Shown one piece after another: positions 8,704 through 17,138 of a DNA stretch of 34,040 nt. Source of the stretch: JASGCK01 sp031538565 (lineage in GTDB: Bacteria > Pseudomonadota > Gammaproteobacteria > Burkholderiales > Burkholderiaceae_C); contig JAVKLS010000042.1 of the NCBI GenBank assembly GCA_031538565.1, forward strand, positions 1 through 34,040, in the 5' to 3' direction. The translations under genes and the position numbers were made by a program. The notes under the pieces were generated by a model, which ran no database searches, was not told the DNA's origin, and saw only the letters and a list, made by a program, of their open reading frames with translations. Within the stretch, counting starts at the first letter, position 1; every line of letters begins with the position of its first letter.

Positions 8704-9408
8704 ATGGCAAAACGCACTTTCCACATTTACCGCTACGACCCAGATAGTGACGCCAAACCGCGCATGGAAAAAGTCGAGCTAGAGCTTGACGGGCACGAGC
8801 GTATGCTGCTTGACGCGCTGATGAAACTCAAGTCGCAAGACCCCACAATCAGCTATCGCCGTTCATGCCGCGAAGGCGTGTGCGGTTCGGACGCCATGAA
8901 TATCAATGGCAAAAACGGTTTGGCGTGTCTCACCAACCTCAATACGCTGAAAGACCCCATCGTCTTAAAACCACTGCCAGGTTTGCCTGTGGTGCGCGAT
9001 TTGATTGTGGACATGACACAGTTTTTTAAGCAATACCACTCCATCAAGCCTTATTTGGTTAATAACGCGCCGCCGCCCGAAAAAGAGCGCCTGCAAAGTC
9101 CTGTTCAACGCGAAGAGTTGAACGGACTCTACGAGTGCATTTTGTGCGCAAGCTGCTCCACCTCGTGCCCCTCGTTTTGGTGGAACCCCGATAAGTTTGT
9201 GGGGCCCGCAGGTTTGTTGCAAGCCTATCGCTTTATTGCGGACAGCCGAGATGAGGACAAGGAAGCACGTCTTGACAACTTAGAAGACCCGTACCGTTTA
9301 TTCCGCTGCCACACCATCATGAACTGCGTGGATGTGTGTCCTAAAGGTCTAAACCCAACGCTGGCGATTGGCAAGATCAAAGAACTCATGGTGGCGAGGT
9401 CGGTCTAA
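8704..9408 (+). CDS. sdhB: Succinate dehydrogenase iron-sulfur subunit SdhB
   Basis: A 234-residue iron-sulfur protein that relays electrons from the SdhA flavin to the membrane quinone site. The N-terminal ferredoxin domain carries the [2Fe-2S] ligands in SCREGVCGSDAMNINGKNGLAC. The C-terminal domain carries CILCASCSTSCP and CHTIMNCVDVCPKGLNP, for the [4Fe-4S] and [3Fe-4S] clusters. The ATG follows an AAGGA ribosome-binding site that overlaps the sdhA stop region. Length and all expected cysteines are present. Confidence 0.98.
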   Translation: MAKRTFHIYRYDPDSDAKPRMEKVELELDGHERMLLDALMKLKSQDPTISYRRSCREGVCGSDAMNINGKNGLACLTNLNTLKDPIVLKPLPGLPVVRDLIVDMTQFFKQYHSIKPYLVNNAPPPEKERLQSPVQREELNGLYECILCASCSTSCPSFWWNPDKFVGPAGLLQAYRFIADSRDEDKEARLDNLEDPYRLFRCHTIMNCVDVCPKGLNPTLAIGKIKELMVARSV

Positions 9409-9409
9409 G

Positions 9410-9700
9410 GTGCTACTCGACGAACGAGCGCTGTCCAAGCTCAAATGGCGTTCGCGCCGTGGGATGCTGGAAAACGATTTGTTTATCGCACGTTTTTTTG
9501 CGCGATTTGAATCGGTGCTCACCAAAGACGATGAGGCGGGACTGTACGCCTTGATGGATTTGTCTGACAACGATTTGATGGATGTGCTGCTGTCAAGAAA
9601 GCGGCTGGATGAGGTTGAAATTCGTGATTTGCAGTCCACTAATGGCACAGTCACGACAGCACAGGTTGAAAATGTACTAACGATGTTGACGAAGACTTAA
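9410..9700 (+). CDS. sdhE: FAD assembly factor SdhE (YgfY family)
   Basis: A 96-residue protein of the SdhE/YgfY family, which promotes covalent attachment of FAD to SdhA. The diagnostic RGxxE motif is present as RRGMLENDLFIARFF, followed by the acidic D/E-rich helix. The start is assigned to the GTG at 9410, just after the sdhB stop, because GAGG lies about 10 nt upstream and the protein then begins VLLDERALSKLKW, as expected. An upstream ATG at 9368 would overlap sdhB by 41 nt and add a non-conserved extension. Its place between sdhB and gltA is typical for Burkholderiales. Confidence 0.93.
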   Translation: MLLDERALSKLKWRSRRGMLENDLFIARFFARFESVLTKDDEAGLYALMDLSDNDLMDVLLSRKRLDEVEIRDLQSTNGTVTTAQVENVLTMLTKT

Positions 9701-9713
9701 GGAAAATAAAACG

Positions 9714-11024
9714 ATGAAACTCTCTACAAATAAAGCCACGATTTCATTTTCGAACGGCACCCCCAATTTTGAAGTGCCCGTGTACGCAGGCAGCATTGGC
9801 CCTGATGTGCTGGACATTCGTAAGCTCTACGGCGCAACAGGTATGTTTACGTACGATCCAGGTTTTTTGTCAACGGCTGCTTGCCAATCCGCCATCACTT
9901 ACATTGACGGCGACAAAGGCGAACTGTTGTACCGTGGTTACCCCATCGAGCAAATCGCGCAAAACTGTGATTTTTTAGATACTTGCTACTTACTGCTGCG
10001 TTCAGAGCTTCCAACCGATGTGCAGCGCAAAGACTTCCATAAGCTAGTGAGTCGGCACACGATGGTGAATGAGCAAATGCAATTTTTCTTGCGTGGCTTC
10101 CGCCGCGACGCGCATCCGATGGCTATTTTGACGGGACTTGTTGGTGCGATGTCGGCCTTTTATCACGACAGCACCGACATCAACAATGCCGAGCACCGAG
10201 AAATTTCCGCCATTCGCTTGATCGCCAAAATGCCCACCTTGGTGGCGATGGCCTACAAATACAGCATTGGCCAGCCCTTTGTATATCCTAAAAATCATTT
10301 GTCCTATGCGGGTAACTTTTTACACATGATGTTTGCAACGCCGTGCGAAGAGTACAAAGTCAACCCCGTGCTCGAGCGGGCAATGGATCGCATTTTTACG
10401 CTGCACGCCGACCACGAGCAAAATGCATCGACTTCGACCGTCCGCCTGTGCGGCTCTTCGGGTACAAATCCATTTGCGGCCATTGCTGCGGGCGTTGCTT
10501 GCCTGTGGGGGCCCGCACACGGCGGCGCAAATGAGGCTTGCTTGCAAATGCTGGAAGACATTCAAGCCAAAGGCGGACTGTCCTACGTGGCCGAGTTTAT
10601 GGAAAAAGTGAAAGACAAAAACTCTGGTTTGAAGCTCATGGGTTTTGGTCACCGCGTGTACAAAAATTTCGACCCCCGTGCCAAGCTCATGCAAGAGACT
10701 TGCAAAGAAGTCTTTGCTGCGCTGGGCGTAGAGAGCGACCCAATTTTGCAATTGGCGCAAGCGGTAGAAAAAATTGCATTAGAAGACGACTACTTTGTCT
10801 CGCGTAAACTCTATCCCAATGTGGATTACTACTCGGGCATTGTGCAGCGTGCAATTGGTATCCCCGTGTCGTTGTTTACGGGCATTTTTGCGCTCGCTCG
10901 CTCGGTAGGCTGGATTGCGCAGTTGAACGAAATGATTAGCGATCCTGAGTACAAAATTGGACGTCCCCGCCAATTGTTTACAGGCGCATCGCACCGCGCC
11001 GTGCCTAGCTCTGTCAAGCGTTAA
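9714..11024 (+). CDS. gltA: Citrate synthase, type II
   Basis: A 436-residue citrate synthase that condenses oxaloacetate with acetyl-CoA to start the TCA cycle. The catalytic triad can be placed: H269 (GPAHGGANEA), H313 (MGFGHRVYKNFDPRAK) and D371 (NVDYYSGI). The N-terminal domain (VPVYAGSIGPDVLDIRKLY) is that of hexameric, typically NADH-sensitive, proteobacterial enzymes; NADH sensitivity is an inference from the family. An AAGGA ribosome-binding site precedes the ATG, 13 nt after sdhE, so it is probably transcribed with sdhCDAB-sdhE. Confidence 0.98.
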   Translation: MKLSTNKATISFSNGTPNFEVPVYAGSIGPDVLDIRKLYGATGMFTYDPGFLSTAACQSAITYIDGDKGELLYRGYPIEQIAQNCDFLDTCYLLLRSELPTDVQRKDFHKLVSRHTMVNEQMQFFLRGFRRDAHPMAILTGLVGAMSAFYHDSTDINNAEHREISAIRLIAKMPTLVAMAYKYSIGQPFVYPKNHLSYAGNFLHMMFATPCEEYKVNPVLERAMDRIFTLHADHEQNASTSTVRLCGSSGTNPFAAIAAGVACLWGPAHGGANEACLQMLEDIQAKGGLSYVAEFMEKVKDKNSGLKLMGFGHRVYKNFDPRAKLMQETCKEVFAALGVESDPILQLAQAVEKIALEDDYFVSRKLYPNVDYYSGIVQRAIGIPVSLFTGIFALARSVGWIAQLNEMISDPEYKIGRPRQLFTGASHRAVPSSVKR

Positions 11025-11044
11025 TTGCGCCCACTATGCCGTAA

Positions 11045-11647
11045 ATGCTTGACCTGACTAACCACTTTCTCATCGCCATGCCAAGCGTGGTAGCCGATGG
11101 TTTTGAAAGAAGCGTGGTTTTTATTTTTGCGCATGACAAAAACGGGGCGGCGGGGTTAGTCATCAATCACCCCAGCGAAGATACGATTCAGCATATGTTT
11201 GAGCGCATGGATTTATCGCTCGGGCGTCATGATTTGCGCCAAGCTCCAGTCTTTCAAGGCGGGCCGCTGCACACCGACCGAGGCTTCGTACTGCACGAAG
11301 CCCAGCAGGTGGCCGAGGTTGGGCTTGGCGGCTTGCAAACACAAACGCAAGCGTCTTTTTATGCCGCCACCTTGGCGATTCCTGGCGGGCTTGAAATGAC
11401 GACTTCGCACGATGTGCTTGATGCACTTGCCAGTGGTGCAGGTCCGCAAAAAGTGCTGATGTCCCTGGGCTACGCAGGCTGGAAAGCCGGTCAGTTAGAA
11501 GAGGAGCTCATGCGTAACGCGTGGCTCACCGCGCCTGCCGTACATAAAATTATTTTTGACACGCCCGTCCCCCAGCGCTACCCGGCAGCATTGGCATTGC
11601 TGGGCATCGATGAGATCATGCTGAGCCGCGACATGGGACGTGCATAA
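11045..11647 (+). CDS. algH: AlgH/YqgE family protein (UPF0301)
   Basis: A 200-residue member of the UPF0301/AlgH family, recognised from the N-terminus LTNHFLIAMPSVVADGFERSVVFIFAHDKNGAAGLVINHP and the segment VFQGGPLHTDRGFVLH. The family's biochemical function is not established; AlgH was linked to alginate regulation in Pseudomonas. The gene lies 2 nt upstream of ruvX, a pairing (yqgE-yqgF) conserved in many proteobacteria. No clear ribosome-binding site is visible before the ATG, which follows gltA by only 20 nt. Confidence 0.92.
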   Translation: MLDLTNHFLIAMPSVVADGFERSVVFIFAHDKNGAAGLVINHPSEDTIQHMFERMDLSLGRHDLRQAPVFQGGPLHTDRGFVLHEAQQVAEVGLGGLQTQTQASFYAATLAIPGGLEMTTSHDVLDALASGAGPQKVLMSLGYAGWKAGQLEEELMRNAWLTAPAVHKIIFDTPVPQRYPAALALLGIDEIMLSRDMGRA

Positions 11648-11649
11648 GC

Positions 11650-12096
11650 ATGAGCGCAGCTGTGCAGGCATTTTTAGGGTTTGACTGGGGGCGTTTGCGT
11701 ATTGGCGTAGCCAGCGGTAACAGCTTGCTGCACTCGGCACAAAGCGTCACTACGCTGACCGAGCAAGGCGATGCAAGGCGCCAAGCCATTACCAAACTGG
11801 TGCGCGAGTGGCGTCCCGCCGCGCTGGTGACGGGGGTACCCTACCACCCCGATGGCGCGCCGCACAAAAACACGCAACTGGCTAAAGCGTTTGCCCAGCA
11901 ATTGCGCGATTGGACAGGACTTGCCGTGCACGAAGTGGATGAGCGCTACAGCACAACTGAGGCGCTGGCGGACTACGGCTGGCAAAACACCGATAATCGG
12001 CGCGCTGGTCACAAAGCAAACAATAAAGCTGAAAAAAAGATTGACGCACTCTCCGCGTGCGTGATTTTGGAGCAATACATGAGAGGCTTGCCATGA
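11650..12096 (+). CDS. ruvX: RuvX/YqgF family RNase H-fold nuclease
   Basis: A 148-residue YqgF/RuvX protein with an RNase H-like fold, annotated as putative pre-16S rRNA nuclease or Holliday junction resolvase. Motifs include LGFDWGRLRIGVA with the first catalytic Asp, the VDERYST segment with the second acidic residue, and the terminal KKIDALSACVILEQY with the third. E. coli YqgF acts in 16S rRNA 5'-end maturation. The stop codon overlaps the pyrR start (ATGA at 12093-12096), so translation of the two is probably coupled. Confidence 0.93.
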   Translation: MSAAVQAFLGFDWGRLRIGVASGNSLLHSAQSVTTLTEQGDARRQAITKLVREWRPAALVTGVPYHPDGAPHKNTQLAKAFAQQLRDWTGLAVHEVDERYSTTEALADYGWQNTDNRRAGHKANNKAEKKIDALSACVILEQYMRGLP

Positions 12097-12617
12097 CAAC
12101 AATGCTGGGGGCATTACCACAAACATCACTTGCAAGTGCCGAAATTCTGTACGCCGATTTGATCTCTGGCGTTGAACCCTGGCGCTGCGCAAGCACCCAG
12201 TGGGTCGGTGTGGCGTCAGGCGGCGCATGGATTGTCCAGCGCATGCAGCACGATTGGGGGTTGGACAAAATTGGCATCATTTCTTCATCGATGCATCGCG
12301 ACGATCATCTGCGCCGTGGGCGTAAATCCGCCGCGATTCGCACCGAGACGACTGATCTTCCGTTTGACGTGACGGGCGCGCACATCGTATTACTCGACGA
12401 TGTGCTCTACACGGGGCGCACCATCCGCGCTGTGCTGAACGAACTATTTGATTACGGGCGTCCTGCCAGCGTACGCCTTGCGGTACTAATTGATCGAGGC
12501 GGGCGTGAGTTACCGCTGCTTGCCAATTTTGCCGCGACCAAAGCGCAACTGCCACCCGAGCAATCCATTCGGCTGTCCAAAACTGAGGGCGGCACATTTG
12601 CGTTTGATATCACATGA
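12093..12617 (+). CDS. pyrR: PyrR-type regulator / uracil phosphoribosyltransferase
   Basis: A 174-residue PyrR homologue with the PRPP-binding loop VLLDDVLYTGRTIRA and the upstream SMHRDDHLRRG segment. In Bacillus PyrR is an RNA-binding attenuation regulator of pyr genes that also has UPRTase activity. In proteobacteria it sits beside pyrB, as here, but whether it binds pyr mRNA is uncertain, and I found no obvious attenuator upstream. The ATG at 12093 overlaps the ruvX stop, and the gene itself overlaps pyrB by 4 nt. A more upstream start would overlap ruvX further and is less likely. Confidence 0.92.
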   Translation: MTTMLGALPQTSLASAEILYADLISGVEPWRCASTQWVGVASGGAWIVQRMQHDWGLDKIGIISSSMHRDDHLRRGRKSAAIRTETTDLPFDVTGAHIVLLDDVLYTGRTIRAVLNELFDYGRPASVRLAVLIDRGGRELPLLANFAATKAQLPPEQSIRLSKTEGGTFAFDIT

Positions 12618-13576
12618 AAAATCCGCAACTCAATAAAAACGGCGAGCTGGTTCATTTGCTCTCTACCGAAGGTCTATCCAAAGACATACTCACCCATATT
12701 TTGGACACGGCGGCGGACTTTGCCAGCATCAACGAGCGCGAGGTCAAAAAACTCCCGCTGCTGCGCGGAAAAACTGTTTTCAATTTGTTTTTTGAAAACT
12801 CCACGCGCACGCGCACCACGTTTGAAATTGCTGCGACGCGGCTCTCCGCAGACGTCATGAACTTGGATATTTCCCGATCATCCGCATCCAAGGGCGAGAG
12901 CTTGTTAGATACCATCTCCAACTTATCCGCAATGGCGGCCGATCTATTTGTGGTCAGGCACAGCGAGTCGGGTGCGCCCTATTTGATAGCCCAGCAGTTA
13001 CCTCCGCACATTCACGTAATCAACGCAGGCGATGGTCGCCATGCGCACCCGACGCAGGGCTTACTCGATGTGCTGACGATTCGGCATTACAAAAAAGACT
13101 TTGCCAATCTCACCGTGGCCATCGTGGGCGATGTGCTGCATTCGCGCGTAGCGCGCAGTGATATTCACGCGCTGACCACACTGGGCTGCGCGGAGGTTCG
13201 CGTGGTGGGGCCTAAAACCCTTGTGCCATCCGATATGGCGGCGCTGGGCGTGCGGGTTTGCCACAGTTTGATAGACGGCATTACGGGGGCGGATGTGGTC
13301 ATCATGCTGCGTTTGCAAAACGAGCGCATGACGGGCGCTTTGCTACCCAGTAGCCACGAGTACTTTAAAAGCTATGGACTGACGCAAGAAAAACTGCAAT
13401 GGGCCAAACCTGACGCCATCGTAATGCACCCAGGCCCCATTAACCGAGGCGTGGAAATTGATTCGGCCGTGGTGGATGGTGCGCAAAGCGTCATCTTGCC
13501 GCAAGTTGGATTTGGCATTGCGGTGCGTATGGCGGTCATGAGCATCGTGTCGCAAAACGAAGGAGATGCCGCATGA
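12614..13576 (+). CDS. pyrB: Aspartate carbamoyltransferase catalytic subunit
   Basis: A 320-residue enzyme that forms carbamoyl-aspartate from carbamoyl phosphate and aspartate in pyrimidine synthesis. The carbamoyl phosphate motif FFENSTRTRTTFE is near residue 59, with HPTQGLLD and the C-terminal MHPGPINRGVEI also present. No pyrI regulatory subunit is encoded nearby. Instead a dihydroorotase-like gene overlaps its 3' end (ATGA), the arrangement in organisms whose ATCase is a PyrB-pseudoDHOase dodecamer. Complex formation here is inferred from that precedent. Confidence 0.97.
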   Translation: MKNPQLNKNGELVHLLSTEGLSKDILTHILDTAADFASINEREVKKLPLLRGKTVFNLFFENSTRTRTTFEIAATRLSADVMNLDISRSSASKGESLLDTISNLSAMAADLFVVRHSESGAPYLIAQQLPPHIHVINAGDGRHAHPTQGLLDVLTIRHYKKDFANLTVAIVGDVLHSRVARSDIHALTTLGCAEVRVVGPKTLVPSDMAALGVRVCHSLIDGITGADVVIMLRLQNERMTGALLPSSHEYFKSYGLTQEKLQWAKPDAIVMHPGPINRGVEIDSAVVDGAQSVILPQVGFGIAVRMAVMSIVSQNEGDAA

Positions 13577-14865
13577 AAATTTTGATTCAAGGTGCGCGCA
13601 TCATCGACCCGCAAAGCGGCTTAGACAAGGTGGGCGATGTGGCCGTGGCAAGCGGGCGCATAACCCTGCTAGGCGAGGCGCCCCAAGGTTTTCAGGGCGA
13701 CTTTGCAGCCGACAAAGTGATTAACGCCAAGGGTTGCTGGGTTATTCCGGGCTTGGTGGATTTAAATGCGAGGCTTGGCGAGCCTGGCGGCGAACACGCC
13801 AACTTGTTGCAGTCCGAATTAGCCGCAGCAGGGGCGGGCGGCGTCACCTCGGTGGTGTGCCCACCCGATACCTCACCCGTGCTGGATGAGCCAGGCTTGG
13901 TGGAAATGCTCAAGTTCCGCGCCCAAAAGCGTCACGCAGCGCGCGTGTTTCCGCTGGGTGCGATGACAAGGGGACTCAAAGGTGAATCGCTGACCGCCAT
14001 GCTGGAGCTTGCCGATGCAGGCTGCGTAGGATTTGGTCAAGCCGAGCATCCTATTGTCAACACGCAAACCTTGCAGCGCGCCTTGCAATACGCGGCGACT
14101 TACGGGCTTACCGCGTGGCTGCGCCCGCAAGACGCGTGGCTAGGAAAGGGACACGCCGCCAAAGGCGCGTATGCGACGCGGCTGGGCTTGTCTGGCATTC
14201 CTGCCAGCGCCGAAACGATTGCCTTGCACACCATTTTCGATTTGGTGCGCGATACCGCTGCAAGGGTGCATTTGCAGCGCATCAGCTCAAGCGCGGGAGT
14301 TGCTTTGCTCAAAGCCGCCAAAGCCGAGGGCTTACCCGTTACAGCAGACGTGAGCATAAATTCCCTATTTCTTGTCGATAGCGACATCGGCTACTTTGAT
14401 AGCCGAATGCGCCTGTCTCCGCCACTGCGCCAAGCACGCGATCGCGATGCGCTTCGCGCCGCTGTACAAGATGGCACGATTGATGCCATCGTCTCCGACC
14501 ACACGCCCGTCAGCGAAGACGGCAAAGCGCTGCCGTTTTCACAGGCCGAAGTTGGCGCAACAGGACTAGAGTTGCTGCTAAACCTCACGCTGCGCTTTGC
14601 ATCCGATACAGGCATCACCGCATCCGACGCGCTGGCTGCGGTATCCTCCCGCGCTGCCAAGGTGCTGGGCAAAAGCAGCATCGGACACCTCAGCCTGCAT
14701 GGGCAAGCCGACGTGGTGGTATTTGACCCCCATGCGCTTTGGCGAGTTTCGGCAAACAACTTGCTGAGCCAAGGCAAGCACACTCCTTTCTCGGGTTTTG
14801 AAATGGTGGGCAAAGTCAAAGCCACGGTGGTCAACGGACATTTGGCGTATGAAGGCAGCGTTTAG
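13573..14865 (+). CDS. pyrC': Non-catalytic dihydroorotase homologue (PyrC', PyrX)
   Basis: A 430-residue amidohydrolase of the dihydroorotase family that has lost most metal ligands. The normal HxH in the GLVDLHVHLREPG motif reads GLVDLNARLGEPG. The later His positions are also changed: WLRPQDAW where active enzymes carry HCED, and ISSSAGV where they carry HVST. The final SDHTP is kept. It is therefore probably catalytically dead and structural, like the pseudo-DHOase that assembles with PyrB in Pseudomonas. An active PyrC would have to be encoded elsewhere. It overlaps pyrB by 4 nt and the acyltransferase gene by 17 nt. The loss of ligands is seen directly; the partner role is inferred. Confidence 0.9.
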   Translation: MKILIQGARIIDPQSGLDKVGDVAVASGRITLLGEAPQGFQGDFAADKVINAKGCWVIPGLVDLNARLGEPGGEHANLLQSELAAAGAGGVTSVVCPPDTSPVLDEPGLVEMLKFRAQKRHAARVFPLGAMTRGLKGESLTAMLELADAGCVGFGQAEHPIVNTQTLQRALQYAATYGLTAWLRPQDAWLGKGHAAKGAYATRLGLSGIPASAETIALHTIFDLVRDTAARVHLQRISSSAGVALLKAAKAEGLPVTADVSINSLFLVDSDIGYFDSRMRLSPPLRQARDRDALRAAVQDGTIDAIVSDHTPVSEDGKALPFSQAEVGATGLELLLNLTLRFASDTGITASDALAAVSSRAAKVLGKSSIGHLSLHGQADVVVFDPHALWRVSANNLLSQGKHTPFSGFEMVGKVKATVVNGHLAYEGSV

Positions 14866-15568
14866 GCTTTGCAAAGCCGTTCTCCACCTACTGCGAGGCT
14901 ATTGGATTATTCAAACACGCTTTGCCAAGCTCTCGAATGAGCAAAAAGCAAAGTGTGTGCAGCAATGGTCAGCCGAGCTTGTCAACATTTTGGGCGTACA
15001 GCTTTGCATTTTGGGCGAACCCATGTCAAGCGGACTTTTGGTGGCAAATCACGTGTCGTGGCTGGATAACCTGGCAATGCACGCCGCGCACTATTGCCGC
15101 TTTGTGGCAAAAAACGAAATCAAAGCTTGGCCCTTGATTGGTCACTTAACTGCGCAGTCCGGAATGATATTTGTAGAGCGCGCCAGCCGTAAAGACGCGT
15201 ACCGCGTCGTGCAAACAGTGACTCAAAAACTTCTGGCGGGTGATTTGGTGGCCGTGTTTCCTGAAGGCACAACAGGCGAGGGGCGAGAACTCTTACCCTT
15301 TCATCACAATTTAATTCAAAGCGCCATTGATGCCGATAGTTTTGTGCAGCCTGTGGCCATTCGTTATCGGGACAGCGTTAGCGGTCAGCAAAGTTTTGCG
15401 CCTTGTTTTGTAGGCGACGACACGCTATTGCAATCGGTTTGGCGCACTCTCAGTGCCGAGCGTATAACCGTCACCGTGCAGTTTGGTGCACCGCAGCGCG
15501 GCGAGCTGCGCAACAGGCGGACATGGGCAAACGACCTGCGGACCAGCCTTCATACAATGCTGGCATGA
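14849..15568 (+). CDS. plsC: 1-acyl-sn-glycerol-3-phosphate acyltransferase (PlsC family)
   Basis: A 239-residue PlsC-superfamily acyltransferase with the catalytic motif NHVSWLD (HxxxxD) and the later GMIFVER and FPEGTT motifs in correct order. It would acylate lysophosphatidate, or a related lyso-acceptor, at the inner membrane; the hydrophobic N-terminus (VLHLLRGYWII) fits membrane association. The ATG at 14849 lies inside the end of the dihydroorotase homologue. Starting further upstream adds residues unlike the family. The genome may carry other PlsC paralogues, so the specific acceptor is not certain. Confidence 0.88.
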   Translation: MKAAFRLCKAVLHLLRGYWIIQTRFAKLSNEQKAKCVQQWSAELVNILGVQLCILGEPMSSGLLVANHVSWLDNLAMHAAHYCRFVAKNEIKAWPLIGHLTAQSGMIFVERASRKDAYRVVQTVTQKLLAGDLVAVFPEGTTGEGRELLPFHHNLIQSAIDADSFVQPVAIRYRDSVSGQQSFAPCFVGDDTLLQSVWRTLSAERITVTVQFGAPQRGELRNRRTWANDLRTSLHTMLA

Positions 15569-16137
15569 CTGCGCCTGCACAATTTAAATTTTGTCCCCAA
15601 TGTACCGCGCCTTTGGCGTGGGTGAGCGAGCTAGAAGATGGCGGCCCTAAATCGCGCCTACGCTGTGCTGCGGTGCATGACGGCGTGGCCTGCGGCTTTG
15701 TGCACTGGAATAACCCCACTCCCGTTTTGGCGGCCGTAGTTGAGATAGCAGGCACGGGAGAAATTTTGCTGGCACGCAATGCCGCGTGGTCGGGCAAATT
15801 TTTTGCACTCATTACGGGTTTTATGGAGGCGGGTGAATCACCCAAAGAGGGCGTTGCACGCGAAGTGAAAGAAGAAACCAATTTGGATGTGAGCGCATTG
15901 ACTTTAATTGGCGCATACGAATTTTTACGGCTCAACCAAGTCATCATTGCCTACCACGTCATTGCAAGCGGCGAAGTCAAACTCTCCCCCGAGTTGGTGG
16001 ACTACAAACTATTCGCACCTAAAGACCTCAAATGCTGGCGAACTGGAACGGGCTTTGCACTTGCCGACTGGTTGATGTCCAAAGGCATGACGCCGCAGTT
16101 TGTAGAATTGCCCGATCTTCGAAAAGCCAACGCATAA
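15565..16137 (+). CDS. Nudix hydrolase with N-terminal zinc ribbon
   Basis: A 190-residue Nudix protein. The Nudix box is GFMEAGESPKEGVAREVKEE followed by TNL, matching GX5EX7REUXEE, with Thr-Asn at the end where Gly is common. The N-terminus has a CPQC pair (FKFCPQCTAPL) and a further Cys pair (LRCAAV and VACGFVHW), forming a likely zinc ribbon of the kind seen in NUDT12/NudC-type NADH pyrophosphatases. The LITGFMEAGES and NPTPV segments also resemble that group. A dinucleotide pyrophosphatase role is inferred; the true substrate is unknown. The ATG overlaps the plsC stop (ATGA at 15565-15568). Confidence 0.87.
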   Translation: MTAPAQFKFCPQCTAPLAWVSELEDGGPKSRLRCAAVHDGVACGFVHWNNPTPVLAAVVEIAGTGEILLARNAAWSGKFFALITGFMEAGESPKEGVAREVKEETNLDVSALTLIGAYEFLRLNQVIIAYHVIASGEVKLSPELVDYKLFAPKDLKCWRTGTGFALADWLMSKGMTPQFVELPDLRKANA

Positions 16138-16139
16138 AA

Positions 16140-16367
16140 ATGAATATCGACAAAGAACTAGACACGAGTGGTTTAAATTGCCCGTTACCGATTTTGAAAG
16201 CGAAAAAAGCCTTAAGCGAAATGACAAGTGGACAAGTGCTGCGCGTCACGGCGACGGACACAGGGTCGGTGCGCGATTTCGCCGCCTTTGCCAAACAAAC
16301 AGGACATGAATTGTTAGAGCAGCGAACCGAAGGCCATGCCTTTATCCACGTGCTCAAGCGGCGTTAG
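16140..16367 (+). CDS. tusA: Sulfur carrier protein TusA family
   Basis: A 75-residue SirA/TusA protein. The CPxP motif occurs as LDTSGLNCPLPILKAKKAL; its Cys would carry persulfide sulfur, in E. coli for tRNA 2-thiouridine formation. The C-terminal beta sheet with FIHVLKRR is typical. The ATG at 16140 begins 3 nt after the Nudix stop. The stop codon overlaps that of the convergent ferredoxin gene (16364-16367), leaving no room for a separate terminator. Confidence 0.92.
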   Translation: MNIDKELDTSGLNCPLPILKAKKALSEMTSGQVLRVTATDTGSVRDFAAFAKQTGHELLEQRTEGHAFIHVLKRR

Positions 16368-16633
16368 GCGGCGCTAGGCGCGCTTTGGACGCGGGTGAGC
16401 TTGTGGTACTTGGCAAGCAGCGTCTCTTTTGACTCCACAAAATCGGGATGCAGCGGTATGCACGCAATGGGGCAGACTTGCACACACTGCGGCTCGTCGA
16501 AATGACCTACGCACTCCGTGCATTTGTGTGGGTCGATTTGATAAATTTCCGCACCCAAAAAAATGGCCTCGTTGGGACATTCGGGTTCGCAGACATCGCA
16601 GTTGATGCAGGCATCGGTAATCAAAAGCGCCAT
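16364..16633 (-). CDS. fdx: YfhL-family 2[4Fe-4S] ferredoxin
   Basis: An 89-residue bacterial ferredoxin. The first cluster motif is CINCDVCEPECP; the second is split by an insertion as CTECVGHFDEPQCVQVCP. An extended first-to-second Cys spacing in cluster II and a C-terminal extension are characteristic of the YfhL/Allochromatium-type ferredoxins. It is the last gene of the apbC-rsmD-coaD run on this strand, 18 nt after coaD. Electron-transfer partners cannot be read from the sequence. Confidence 0.94.
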   Translation of the reverse strand: MALLITDACINCDVCEPECPNEAIFLGAEIYQIDPHKCTECVGHFDEPQCVQVCPIACIPLHPDFVESKETLLAKYHKLTRVQSAPSAA

Positions 16634-16651
16634 GATGTGTCGTTTGCAGCT

Positions 16652-17131
16652 CTAGTTCGCAGCTTTAAGCGCTGCCAGCACATGGGAGCTCACCATCTGC
16701 GACACATCGCCGCCTAGTTTGGCAATTTCGCGCACCAGTGTCGAGCTAATGCATTGCACGTTTGGCGTGGGCAATAAAAAAACGGTCTCGACGCTGGGAA
16801 GCATTTTTTGGTTCATGGCTGCCATTTGCGCCTCGTAGTCCAAATCACTGTTGTTGCGAACGCCGCGCACAATGGCGTTGGCATCGTGCGTTTTGCAAAA
16901 GTCCACAATAAGCCCATCAAAAGACTGCACCTGAATGTTGGCAGAATCGGTATACGCTTGGCGCACGTGTGCCAAGCGCTCGGCGAGCGGGAACAGAGTT
17001 TTTTTGTGATGCGCGACGGCTACCGCAACGATGAGCGTATCAAACAGCTTGGCTGCACGTGTAATTACGTCCAAATGCCCGAGTGTGATGGGGTCGAACG
17101 TGCCACTGTAAACGGCGATTTTTTTGCTCAT
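16652..17131 (-). CDS. coaD: Phosphopantetheine adenylyltransferase
   Basis: A 159-residue CoaD that transfers AMP from ATP to 4'-phosphopantetheine, the penultimate step of CoA synthesis. The nucleotidyltransferase signature SGTFDPITLGHLDVI contains the T/HxGH motif, and ISSTLVREIAKLGGDVS supplies the second ATP-binding motif. Length is normal. It is 7 nt downstream of rsmD, a common bacterial pairing. Confidence 0.97.
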   Translation of the reverse strand: MSKKIAVYSGTFDPITLGHLDVITRAAKLFDTLIVAVAVAHHKKTLFPLAERLAHVRQAYTDSANIQVQSFDGLIVDFCKTHDANAIVRGVRNNSDLDYEAQMAAMNQKMLPSVETVFLLPTPNVQCISSTLVREIAKLGGDVSQMVSSHVLAALKAAN

Positions 17132-17138
17132 AACGGCA

